64,000 nucleotides of DNA, from NCBI GenBank assembly GCA_022835595.1, contig BQUP01000001.1, forward strand, positions 1,798,001-1,862,000, written 5' to 3'. Source of the DNA: Cystobasidium ongulense (lineage: Eukaryota > Basidiomycota > Cystobasidiomycetes > Cystobasidiales > Cystobasidiaceae). The notes beneath the pieces were generated by a model. It saw only the letters and a program-made list of their open reading frames with translations, did not search any database and was not told the DNA's origin. Positions 42,409 to 51,961 of this stretch are shown piece by piece. Made by a program: the position numbers and the translations under genes. Within the stretch, counting starts at the first letter, position 1, and the number at the start of each line of letters is the position of its first letter.

Positions 42409-43795
42409 TTATATGGCTTTGGAGCGTTTCCTGGTCGGGCAGGTGGATTTGCCTGGGCAGACTGGGTTGGCGGTATCGCAATTGATAGGTTCAACGGAGC
42501 ATTCGACTCGCTTTGACCATGTCCAGTCGCCAGCTGTTTTGGTGGAAACAAAGATTTGTCAGTGGACACGACCACATGCTGTTCAATGAAAGAAATGACT
42601 CACTGCTCTGAACGCACTGCTGGAGTGCCTTGCCATCACATCTCCATTGACCTTGCTTGTCGTTGCAAGTTTCGGTATCGTTGGAAGCTGCTGCTTTAGC
42701 AAAAGCTTTAGGCTCAGACTTTTCAGTAGCTTTGGCAGTTTCCGACGAAGAAAGGGTGGGTTGCTCTTGTTTGGAAGAGACGACTTGAGCAGCAGCCATG
42801 ATAGGTAGTCTGACGCTGGCAATGTTGTTCGAGTTGTCAGTGTCCTTGAGTGCAGCACGAGTTGGCTCAGTCCATTTGCTAGAAGAAGAAGGTTCGACCC
42901 ATTTGCTCGATGAAGGCTCAACCCATTTACTTGACGATGGCTCGACCCATTTGCTGGATGATGGTTCTACCCACTTGCTGGATGAAGGTTCAACCCATTT
43001 GCTTGATGATGGCTCGACCCATTTGCTTGACGAGGTAGTAGGTTCCACCTTTGGAGGTGATGGGGAGCTACCACCGCCGCTGCTGCTTCCTACGACGTTA
43101 CCCTTTGTATCCCAGAGCTGGTTGCTGGTGATTTCCCCTGGAGAAGGTACAAGAGATGTAAGTAATGACATCGAGATTCAATAGCGGAGGAAGCGAGCAA
43201 ACTCACAGGTGACGCCCTGAACCTTTCCTGCGCCGCAGTTTTCGGTTCCGACCAATTCACCAAAGACGGAAGACGAAAAGTCGATACCATTGCCTTGGTC
43301 ACAAGCGGCACAACCATCCCAAGCGATCAGACCAGAGATGGTCTTTCCATTATAGTGTGCAATAACTTCTTTGCCACAGTACTTTTCCAAATTACCCGTC
43401 ATCATGCTAACAGGGAGGGCGACGATCCTATTTGATCCACGCTGTGTAATAGTCTTGGGACCGGTCCATGGCTCGCACATGGTGTAGCCGTTTGATTCGG
43501 CAAAATGAGTCCATCCATTGGCAGGACCGCACGTGCCGCCGCCGTTGATGTCGTAGTAGAGTGTGCCGAATCCGGTGAGGGATAGGAGGGAGCGAGGGGA
43601 GAGATTGCGCTTGGATAGCTCAGCCATCTTTGCGTGGTGTCTTCGCTTGTGTGAGGGAGGGTAGGCGCTGTTGCCGTGAATAGCGGTGTCCCTTCGGCCA
43701 AGGAGAGCGCCATCATTGGGAATGGCTGATGCAGACACGAGGGAGGAGGAGAGGACTGCCGCTGCAGCGAGTGACTGAATGAGTGTAGCGTGCAT
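42409..43795 (-). CDS. Secreted DPBB (RlpA/barwin-like) protein with SKWVEPSS repeats and Cys-rich C-terminus
   Basis: Paralog of the gene at 40345. Three exons give about 440 residues. Signal peptide from ATG 43793-43795 (MHATLIQSLAAAAVLSSSLV), a basic propeptide (RRHHAK...KRNLSPR), then the barrel: GFGTLYYDINGGGTCGPANG, MCEPWTGPKTITQRGSNRIV, YCGKEVIAHYNGKTISGLIA followed by WDGCAACDQGNGIDFSSSVF. After WEITSNQLWDTKGNVVGSSS comes a tandem array of an eight-residue unit (SKWVEPSS, about seven copies, the last SKWTEP), an Ala/Ser/Lys linker, and a small Cys-rich module (CNDKQGQWRCDGKALQQCVQ, STGDWTWSKRVECS, VCPGKSTC) that resembles short carbohydrate-binding modules on fungal secreted enzymes. 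Stop TAA 42409-42411. Likely acts at the cell wall or outside the cell. Confidence 0.75.
42869..43035. repeat. 24-base coding minisatellite in the DPBB gene
   Basis: About seven head-to-tail copies of a 24-base unit encoding SKWVEPSS. Units differ by synonymous changes (for example CTGGATGATGG, CTTGATGATGG, CTCGATGAAGG in the plus strand) while the peptide is almost constant, so the array is selected at protein level. Such arrays change length readily by slippage or unequal exchange. Confidence 0.85.
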
Positions 43796-45317
43796 GTTTG
43801 CTGTGATGTAGAGTCTTTGTAGGTGACTCTTGGGAACTGTGGATGGTTGCAAGTCAGTATACTGGGTACCAGTCTGAATAGGGGTAGGTCGTTCTGCATA
43901 CCTGTAGATTGCCTTGGGTTAAAGTGCAAGTGAGAGTTATGCCGCTGATGCAAGACTAGCCAGTAGTCGAGACGGGTTATTCGATAGTGAGACTAGGTCG
44001 GGATAGGTTGTGCGAACTAGGGTCGGTTGTGCGAACTAGGGTCGGTATGCTGGAGGTATGATAGGGCTGTCCTGAGCGTCGAGGTTCCAAGGGAAGGTGG
44101 CACGAAAGCAAGAGACGGAGCAGAGAGCAGCAAGAGATGGAGAGTCCGAGTTGGTACAGGTCAGTCAGGATGTGCTGCCGTACAGATGGACGCTGCCGTG
44201 TGGTCGGCATGCCCGCAAACCCTTCTCACCTGGATGTCGGTGCCAAGGTTGCCCGCTGTTTGGCAGAGCGGCCTGTCGGGGGTCTTCCGGCGAGAGCGAG
44301 TGAGCGTGGGGTTGGAAAGAGTGTGGTGAGCAGAGCAAGGTCAGGAAGCAGCAAAGGTGGATGGAATTGGCAGGACAACAACACCCGTCAAAGCGTCCAT
44401 CAGCCTTGCCCGCCCGCTCTTCCAAGGCTCCTTTGCGCTTGTCTGGCATGCTCGGCCCTGCGCTGTTGTGCCTGTGCGCGTAAATGAGAAAACTCGATCA
44501 CGGCCTTTTGACGCGACTGGCTTTGCGCGAGGAATCGAAATATCGTTGATTCAGGCATTGCATATTGCAGAATGGATGATTGCGTGCCTTTGGCAGCTCG
44601 TCTCTTCACACACACAACGTGGCAATGTTGTGGTACCATCTGCGACGACTTTCGTCAGTTACGCCCGGACAGCTTCCTGACGCTCTGCTATACGGTACTT
44701 CCACGACCTGTACCCATGGACTGGAAGGTCGTTCGCACGCCGTGTAGGCGTGCAAGGCGAGCTATATGCAGCCATGTCAGCGATCATGCTATACATCACG
44801 CCATCTCTCAGTCTGCACTTCCACACAGCAAAGCCAACGATCTCTAGCAGAAATGCCCCATCTCATCCCAATCCAATCCTCCTACTACTATCGTGTCAAG
44901 ACTTCATCGGCCGCGAGCCACACACACGCCGCATCGCTCTGATTCGTGTATGAACTGATGGCTAATGGTAGAGCTCTGCATTCCCGTCTCTCTACTTCTT
45001 ATACTGCATTCTTCTCACTCAGCAAAGTTATACAGTAGACCTTTCCCTTTCCTACTGCACAGGTCCTCTCCTTCCTGTATCGACCTTCGGCCCGGCCTCC
45101 GCTCTGTCAGTGACATCAAAGGACACCAGAGAAGAATTTGCAAACCGTGCTCCACAGCACATAGCAAGATCCGTAAGCGAAGACATACCTCTTCGCAGGA
45201 AAGAGCGAAAGAGCACTGCCGACATTCCTCGGTCTATCGGGCTTCGCGAAGTTGCAGTATCAGATAACCCCCGACTCGCCACTTGGATTCGCTAAGAACT
45301 TGACAATCCCGCACGAT
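43796..45317. other. Gene-free divergent region of 1.5 kb
   Basis: Between the right DPBB gene (minus) and the alpha/beta hydrolase (plus). Frames exist in several phases at 44000-44700 but overlap each other on both strands, have no domain and look like composition artefacts. A direct doubling GTGCGAACTAGGGTCGGT occurs at about 44007-44045. Both promoters must be here; an unlisted non-coding RNA cannot be excluded. Confidence 0.4.
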
Positions 45318-46439
45318 ATGTTGATTCAGCACGCTGATCTCGCTCAGCAGCCTCGAGAATCCAATACTATCCTACTACCTGTTTCACGGAGGCTGGGATA
45401 TGCAGTCTATGGTGTTCCACATAGACAAAAGCCCGAGTGTCCGACGACTATCCAAACAGGACTCGATCCAGTACAGAATATATTCACTCAGTCTAATGAC
45501 GTACCTACTGTCATCTACTGCCATGGCGTGCCGGGCTGCAGATTAGAAGCAGCTCCATTACATAAACATGCTCTCAACGCAGGCGTGCGCATTATTTCGA
45601 TAGATAGACCTGGTATAGGACTTTCGAGCCCTTTACCCAAACGTACTATTCTTGATTTCGCCAACGATGTGGGCTATCTTCTATCCTACTTAAAAGTGGA
45701 GCAATACTATATTTTAGCATATTCAGCTGGATCACCTTTCGCATACGCTTTAGGACTGTCAGCTTCGCATAGAGCCGCGAACGACGGGAAGGCCGAGAGT
45801 CAAGTACTGGGCATAGGCATAGTAGCTGGGTTGGCTCCGTGGCAGATAGCAGCAAAGACACTCACACTATCGCAAAGGGTTTTGTCAAACCTAGCATACT
45901 GGTTTCCTGGCCTCGTAAGCTACATACTCGAACACAAGATAGCGGGACCAGCCAGACGAGAACTTTCACAAACGCTTATTGATATTGAAGATGCAACAAA
46001 CGGTGAAAGGGACATTTTTGAAGAAATCATAGACGATCAAATCAATTCATTGGATAGCTATAGTCGGTCAATATTAGAAGATCCGGAAAACAGGAGAGCC
46101 TTCGTCAGTAATATGCGAGAGGCACATAGAGGTTCGATGAAAGACTTAGTAATCGATATAAACCTCATTATATCGAATGGGGGATTCAGATTATCTGATA
46201 TGGCCAAAGTATACCAAATGCAAACGGACAGCTCACTGTTGATCAAAATGTGGTATGGAGGAAGAGATGAGAATGTTCCCCTGAAACAGGGCGAACTTAT
46301 GAAGGAGGAGATTGAGAAAGGAATGCTTGGTCGAAAAGGGGTTGAATTCAACGTGTTTCCTGCTGATACTCATTTCTCGATACTTCCGGAAAGAGGAGAA
46401 CATATTTTGCTTAGCTTGACAGGCCGCGAACGCATGTAG
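45318..46439 (+). CDS. Alpha/beta hydrolase
   Basis: Intronless frame from ATG 45318-45320 giving 373 residues. The alpha/beta hydrolase elements are complete: oxyanion segment HGVPG (about residues 69-73), DRPGIGLSS, nucleophile elbow AYSAGS with Ser at about 136, acid Asp in GGRDENV at about 317 and His in DTHFS at about 352. The fold layout with a large insert (residues 180-290, helical cap) is common in fungal proteins of unknown substrate related to epoxide hydrolases and lipases. The frame opens 66 bases further upstream but without ATG; an upstream exon ending near 45290 is possible. No signal peptide, so cytosolic is the default inference. Confidence 0.8.
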   Translation: MLIQHADLAQQPRESNTILLPVSRRLGYAVYGVPHRQKPECPTTIQTGLDPVQNIFTQSNDVPTVIYCHGVPGCRLEAAPLHKHALNAGVRIISIDRPGIGLSSPLPKRTILDFANDVGYLLSYLKVEQYYILAYSAGSPFAYALGLSASHRAANDGKAESQVLGIGIVAGLAPWQIAAKTLTLSQRVLSNLAYWFPGLVSYILEHKIAGPARRELSQTLIDIEDATNGERDIFEEIIDDQINSLDSYSRSILEDPENRRAFVSNMREAHRGSMKDLVIDINLIISNGGFRLSDMAKVYQMQTDSSLLIKMWYGGRDENVPLKQGELMKEEIEKGMLGRKGVEFNVFPADTHFSILPERGEHILLSLTGRERM

Positions 46440-46753
46440 CTCATCGGATAACTTTCTGACTAGTTGAAGTATTTCTGTAGCATAGAGATGGGACCGGTAG
46501 TGAGCTCCTCGGAAAAGAGCTTGTATTGTGCCATGTTAGAGACAAATAGCCCTGATTTAGACGATGCCCATAACCCTCGAAGGCAGTTGCGATGAATAGT
46601 ATCAGATGCGGTTTATGAGAGCAGAATAGTCTATTGATTCTGCTTGAAGGTCGCTTGACATTGTCAATATGCAAAAGCAAGCCTTGAAGCCCGGTTTGCC
46701 GGCCCTATATATGTTGCCTCCCGATCAATCAACCCAGCGCTGGCCTGAACCTC
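46440..46753. other. Intergenic region upstream of PEX2
   Basis: 314 bases between two plus-strand genes; contains the hydrolase 3' flank and PEX2 promoter. A TATATAT word occurs at about 46706-46712. Confidence 0.4.
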
Positions 46754-47862
46754 ATGCTATCGCGAGTTAGTCAGCTTGACACGACGCTGCTTGACAATGA
46801 GCTCTTCAACATCTTAATCAAGGATCCTACGCCAGAGACGTCTCTCGTCGTCCGGGCTGCATTGCTTCACCTTGGCTTGCAGACATACAATGCCTCTTAT
46901 GGTGCGCGCCTGCAGAACCTAGTATATGCCAACCTTACAAGACGCAAGCGGTGGCTTCTTGTACTCCTAGCGACGGTACCTCCATACATACACCAGAAAA
47001 TAAGAGATGGAATGCTTGTCAATGGCTGGCCGGATTACCCGCCTCCAACATCGATTATGCCGTGGCGTTTCGCCAGCTCCTCAGGACCGGTTTCGACTAT
47101 AGCTGCCCTCTTCCCAGCATTCAGCCAGAGCAAAGCAAGGCGCAAGCGCGAGCTGAGACGGTTCGCTTGGGACACCTTAATCAGGATGGAGAAGCTGCTT
47201 GCTTTGTCATCTTTGGTCAACTTCTTATGCTTTTTGTACAATGGAAGGTAGGCATTCACATGTCTAGGGAGCTCATACATTCCTATGCTAACTTATCTCA
47301 TGGCAGACATCCTACTCTCATATCCCGGTTACTTCGGTTGCAATACAGCTATGCTCAGAAGTCGGTAGCTCGCAACGTTTCATACGACTTCCTCAATCGT
47401 CAATTAGTCTGGGAAGCTTTCACCGAGTTCCTACTCTTCGTGATGCCAATCATCAATTTACCAGCTATCAAGAAGCGCATTGTACAGTTGATAGATCGGA
47501 GCAAGTGGTACGGTCAGCAAGGCCAAGCAACGAGTGAAAAAGCCCTTCAACACGGGGACAACGCGGACGGCTCAGCGGCAAAGGGTCCTCTTGCACACCT
47601 CTCTGCAGATATATGTGCTATCTGCTACCTCAAATCCCCGGCTACAGGAAGCGAACTCGATCCCGTCGATCCCACAACAAGCACCGCTTTCTTGGCTTCA
47701 ATGAGCCATAAAGATGACCATGTTACGGTACCATACTTGACCTCGTGTTGCGGAGCAAGATACTGCTACTACTGTATCGCAAGCGCTATTGTCGAAGACT
47801 TTAATTGTCTTCGCTGTGGCAGAAAAGTACTGGAAGTCAAGCGGGAAAGTACAGCTTCGTAA
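46754..47862 (+). CDS. PEX2: Peroxin-2, RING E3 ubiquitin ligase of the peroxisome membrane
   Basis: Part of the Pex2-Pex10-Pex12 ubiquitin ligase that recycles the import receptor Pex5. Two exons, split by an intron of about 60 bases near 47247-47306, give about 350 residues. The N-terminal half has the Pex2/Pex12 domain: RVSQLDTTLLDNELFNIL, KIRDGMLVNGWPDYPP, FLCFLYNGRHPTLISRLLRL, RNVSYDFLNRQLVWEAFTEF followed by LLFVMPIINLP. The C-terminal RING is CAICYLKSP...PYLTSCCGARYCYYCIASAI...FNCLRCGRKV, which carries the full set of zinc ligands. ATG 46754-46756 starts MLSRVSQLDTTLLD, the usual N-terminus. Confidence 0.93.
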
Positions 47863-48260
47863 AGAACAGCGTCAGTGCCTGTTGTTGTGAAATAGAAAAA
47901 ATAATAAGCGTGAATTGTATTGCATTACAGTTTGTTAGTGTTGAATGTAACGTATTGACACCGATCTTAAGGGGATGATATGGTATTTCATAAACAGAAA
48001 GGATATTAAAGGTGGGTCGTAGATAACGATAACACATAAGACAAAATGTTGCTTTCATATCGATTATAAAGTGTGCTCAACAAATAGTGAGCAGTATGCG
48101 CGCCCTTTGGGGGGTGCGCAGTTGGAGAGACACGCGCTGTCTGGAATAGAGGAAAGTCCATCCGAAACGACTTGACACATGCCCAGCGTATACTCAGTCT
48201 GTTCTAATCTTGCTAACATAATGGGATCGAGCGAACGAATGCAACCGGAACGGTTGATCT
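47863..48260. other. Convergent 3' intergenic region
   Basis: 398 bases between the ends of PEX2 and YTP1. AT-rich at its left end. No gene or repeat found. Confidence 0.45.
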
Positions 48261-51052
48261 CTACACGCTTGGGGACAGCTTTTGGCTGGCATGTGGCTGA
48301 GCGCTCTCGACCTGATAGAGCTGCCTTGCTGAAATAGCGCGACGTGTCGCCCAGCCTAGAAAGAACAGGAGATTATCAACGGTAGTCAAACCTTCGTTAA
48401 GGCACAAGCTTACCTTTAAGTGCCATTAGAACCAAGACCCACGACAAGACAGCGCACACGAAGGCGACAGTCGCATTGAGGAAGGTCATCATGTCATCGA
48501 AACCATGTCGCATAGCCCAGAAGATCACTTCTTCCGTCGACAACATGAATACGATACCACCAGAGCATAGGCAGAAGGCAGCAAGTGCTTCTGTTGGAGG
48601 ACGCGACGGAAGAATTGACGCTGGAGGACGCAGATGCAGGAAGGTGTAGGTGAGAATCCGGCAGACTGCGAAACCAGCGAGGAGCGTTCCCCAGAGCGCG
48701 TGTATTGATGCCGAGAAAGCGTATTCTTGGTGATGTGCACTCATGGCCAAGCCGGTGATGCCAATGGTCAGAGCAGGGAAGATATTGAATGAGCCGGAAT
48801 ACGATGGCGGCGCTGCCGCTCTGTCTTTGCCAGTTCTTGCAAGAATAGCGCCGGAGATCCATTCTCTACACGTCCTACTTTCCAATCTGATGCAACATGT
48901 CAGTGAGTCAGCTATGTGACACAGTCGCACCCTGCGTTTACATTGATCTCACATCATACCGGCACTTCCAGCGAAGAAGAACATGACAGCAATAGAAACA
49001 TGCTGAACCTGGTGTAATGTCCACGGATCGTCTGGCCCAGCACCGAACCTCTCCAACCAGGTATTTGAGGCGCCATAGAGCCAGATGACAAAGCTCTCTA
49101 CCATCTCGGCTGAAGGCCAATGCTCACGCCAGGTGCCCTTGACATCAGGTTTACGGTTCCATGCCCAGCCCAACTCGGCCCAAGATCCACAGTAGCGACC
49201 AAATGTGAGAACGCCGTACCAGACTAGGAGAATGCCGCTGATGAGTTAGTGCGTGCGTGATGGATGAAGCGTTATCACAACATACAAAATATTGAACCTT
49301 TGATTTCGTGAGCCAGACACGCGTTCTAGAGGAGATCGAATTGCTCATGTCAATTTTCGAAGAGTACACAGAAAGCCGAAGTTGTCCACCTACAACATAA
49401 GGAGACCTGCATCCGCCCCAGTATGTGATGCATCCAGTCAAGAAAGCAGTCCATCCTAGTAGAACCATTGCCCTCCACAGCAGAATTTCTCCATACTTCA
49501 GAGTTCCTGCAACAACAGTAGCTCTGGAGAAGCGACCTCTGGACGAAGCTTTCTGATTTACCGCCAGTGCATAAAGATCATCTTCATCCGCACGAGATGA
49601 AGGGGAAGTCATCGAGTGAGGGGACGAAACCAAGGCTTCTTCAGCCGGACCTTCATGTAGAGTTTCATCTGATGATCCAGTACGACTTGAGTCTCCTCCG
49701 TGTGAGTTTTTGCGTAAATTTTGCAGTAAACCACCCCTTCCTTCATGCCTCTGCAGATCAAGACTCATCTCTTGTCGATGCGGTCGCCTCCAAAGCTGTG
49801 GATTGTATGTTTTTGCAGGCTCAAAGCGCTCGTGTCGCTCCTCGGGCACATACTGCTGCTGCGCTATGGACGCCTGGTCGAAATCTGCGGCTTTCGGAAG
49901 GTTTCGCCCTAACATTGGCTGGTCAAGAGACGGTCTGCCCTCATCTTCATCTGATATCTCATGTCCAACGAGCTCATATTGACCTTCCGCATTCTGATTG
50001 TTGGAGCTGAGAGTTCCTGATTGTAAAAGGTGCTTTATCCGAACTGACAATGGTACACCTTTGTCGCGGTTCATGAACAGAATTACTGCAGCGCGTAGTA
50101 TTTGGGCAGATGATAGTCCAACTGCTAATGCAAAAATGAGCCATCCAATACTGCCGTGCTTTTGTTTCTTATATAGATCCGGCGTCGAGGCAGAATAGCT
50201 TAGGCCAGTGACCATGCCCAGCGTGAGTGTTACGAGGAAGATTGCCTGAGATAATCCGGCGAGGAAGGCATGCTTGGCAGCCTTGAAGAATATGACTGAA
50301 TTGGATGGACCGTTGGATGAGTTGGAATGAAGGTGGTTTGGCAGAAGAGACAAATTCAAGCCATATCCGAGGATTTCGCCACATGCCGAACATGAAAGGA
50401 TCGCCGACACCGACAGGTAAGATCAATTAGTGAAAGGATCGAAGTCAGCGAATGCAAAGAAGTGGGAGGACGGCACATAGGGCTGCAGCACCAGGGAAAG
50501 AAACTTACACAGAGGAAGAGCTATTGCAAAAGCCAATGTCATGAAAAAGCCGTGGGCTACCATCGTGCCGTAGTGAGAACCGTACGTTTCAGAGAGCTCT
50601 TGGCCAAGACCCGAGTCAAGCTCTCGGTAAGACAGCGGACTCGGACCCTTCTTGAGCAGCAGCTCGGTCTGCATAGTAGATAGACATCAGCATGTACGCA
50701 ATCTGCACCTGCGTAGCTACGTGTCCTGCGCTTCCACGGCTGACCCAGGCCATGAAAAAAAGCCAATCGAGTATGGTGGCGGCAGACGTGTATAGCGTTG
50801 GACAGGCATTGCAGCTTCAGGTAAAATGGTACTGACCTCATTGAGAACCGTCTTGGGGGCACCTCCGTGCATATGTGAATGTCCGCCGCTGGCTGGTGCC
50901 GGTGGGGAGACGTGAGCATGAGAAGCTTCAACAGCACTATTACCCGCTGCTTCTACGTGTGTGTGGTCGCCGTGTGGATTTGGTGCAGCGGCGCCGAGAA
51001 TAGCCAACTCTAGCAGGCAGAGCAGTCCGAGCGTCTTCCAGCCCAGATGCAT
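48261..51052 (-). CDS. YTP1: Ytp1-type multi-span membrane protein (DUF2427 + Ytp1 domain)
   Basis: Fungal integral membrane protein related to yeast Ytp1, function unknown. Eight or so exons give about 700 residues. A signal peptide (MHLGWKTLGLLCLLELAILG) leads to a His-rich lumenal stretch (HGDHTH, HAH, HSHMHGG). Then the DUF2427 part: HYGTMVAHGFFMTLAFAIAL, further helices (LAGLSQAIFLVTLTLGMVTG, STPDLYKKQKHGSIGWLIFA), a hydrophilic loop of about 150 residues, and the Ytp1 part: CLAHEIKGSIFCIGILLVWY then GVLTFGRYCGSWAELGWAWN, LHQVQHVSIAVMFFFAGSAG, MILESRTCREWISGAILA, FPALTIGITGLAMSAHHQEY. The last exon ends at TAG 48261-48263. Exon edges around 50410-50510 and 49300-49420 are uncertain; one is best explained by a weak donor. 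Confidence 0.8.
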
Positions 51053-51266
51053 GTTGATGCTGCGCGTTTGTTGTTGGCACAGAGCACAGGGTATAATCTA
51101 AAAAGCTAAAGCGTCAAAGACTTGCGTCCAGCTGCTTACGCCGCGAATGCGGACTAATCACGAAGATCTTGTGGGCTGCTGTCAGGAAAGTTTGCTACAG
51201 TCTACATGGCAGTAAACGTGTACATCAGGACCACTGACACGAAAAAGCTGACGCTAGTTGCACACA
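51053..51266. other. Intergenic region
   Basis: 214 bases upstream of YTP1 and downstream of the small unrecognised gene. Nothing recognised. Confidence 0.4.
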
Positions 51267-51793
51267 TCACTTACTCATGACATCCTCGGCTTTCTTCCAT
51301 TCTTTGAGTTCTATACCGGTACCATATTCAGTAGTCAAGCCAGAATAGGAGTAACGCCCGCGAAGCAAAGATGTCCGAAGTGGAGAAGCGGGATATGTAG
51401 ACCAATGCCGGAATAGTAGTAGCAAGGCTTTCTTTATTTGCTCTGAGGTTGTGGTGGATGCCAACCACCTGTTAGTAGTACTGCATTGACGGGAGTACGC
51501 TCCAGATCAATAAATAGCGGGTGCGCGTCCTGCGCCATTACTTGCTGTGTTTTACCCGAAGAGTTGAGCATTGCCAGGAGGATTTGAGAACTTGCGACTT
51601 CCCGGACTGGCTTTGGCGTCTGTGCAAACGATTCGTTCAAAAGGTCCAGATGGCACGAAACAGATAGGTCCACATTAAATGTCGAAATGCCGCGAACAAG
51701 GTCGCGTATACTGCGACGCTGGTCTGATCGGGACAGGAGTCCGGTCTCCACGCAGTGAGCAGGCATTGAGGTATCCAGAGGATCAGAAGACAT
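51267..51793 (-). CDS. Small unrecognised protein, splice model uncertain
   Basis: ATG 51791-51793 opens a 119-codon frame (MSSDPLDTSMPAHCVETGLL ... LERTPVNAVLLT) that ends near 51434. A second frame, 51267-51464, reads EQIKKALLLLFRHWSTYPAS and YSGLTTEYGTGIELKEWKKA and ends at 51267. Joining them in phase needs an intron of only about 26 bases (GTGGTTGG...CCTCAG), far shorter than others here, so either there is an unusually small intron, a sequencing or frame error, or only one frame is used. The joined protein would be about 170 residues, mostly helical. I do not recognise it. Confidence 0.4.
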
Positions 51794-51961
51794 TCAGGGC
51801 AAGCGTATGCAGCCAGACTCATGTGGAAGACCTCTCAAACTCTGGCCATCTTCTTTCACTTGACAAGTACAGATGAACGTAACGATATCTTGTACATATT
51901 TATACTAAGGTCGTATGCTCACTAGGATGTTCCTACAATGTAGCATTCGAAATGTACAGAC

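Noticed and set aside
42798-43184. Regular 24-base repeats considered as a CRISPR array
   Set aside because: Repeats are directly adjacent without spacers, in a coding exon of a eukaryotic gene; a protein-level minisatellite explains them.
44027-44487. Several overlapping plus-strand frames of 68-116 codons
   Set aside because: Present in multiple phases and on both strands, without domains or coherent splicing; likely composition effects in a promoter region.
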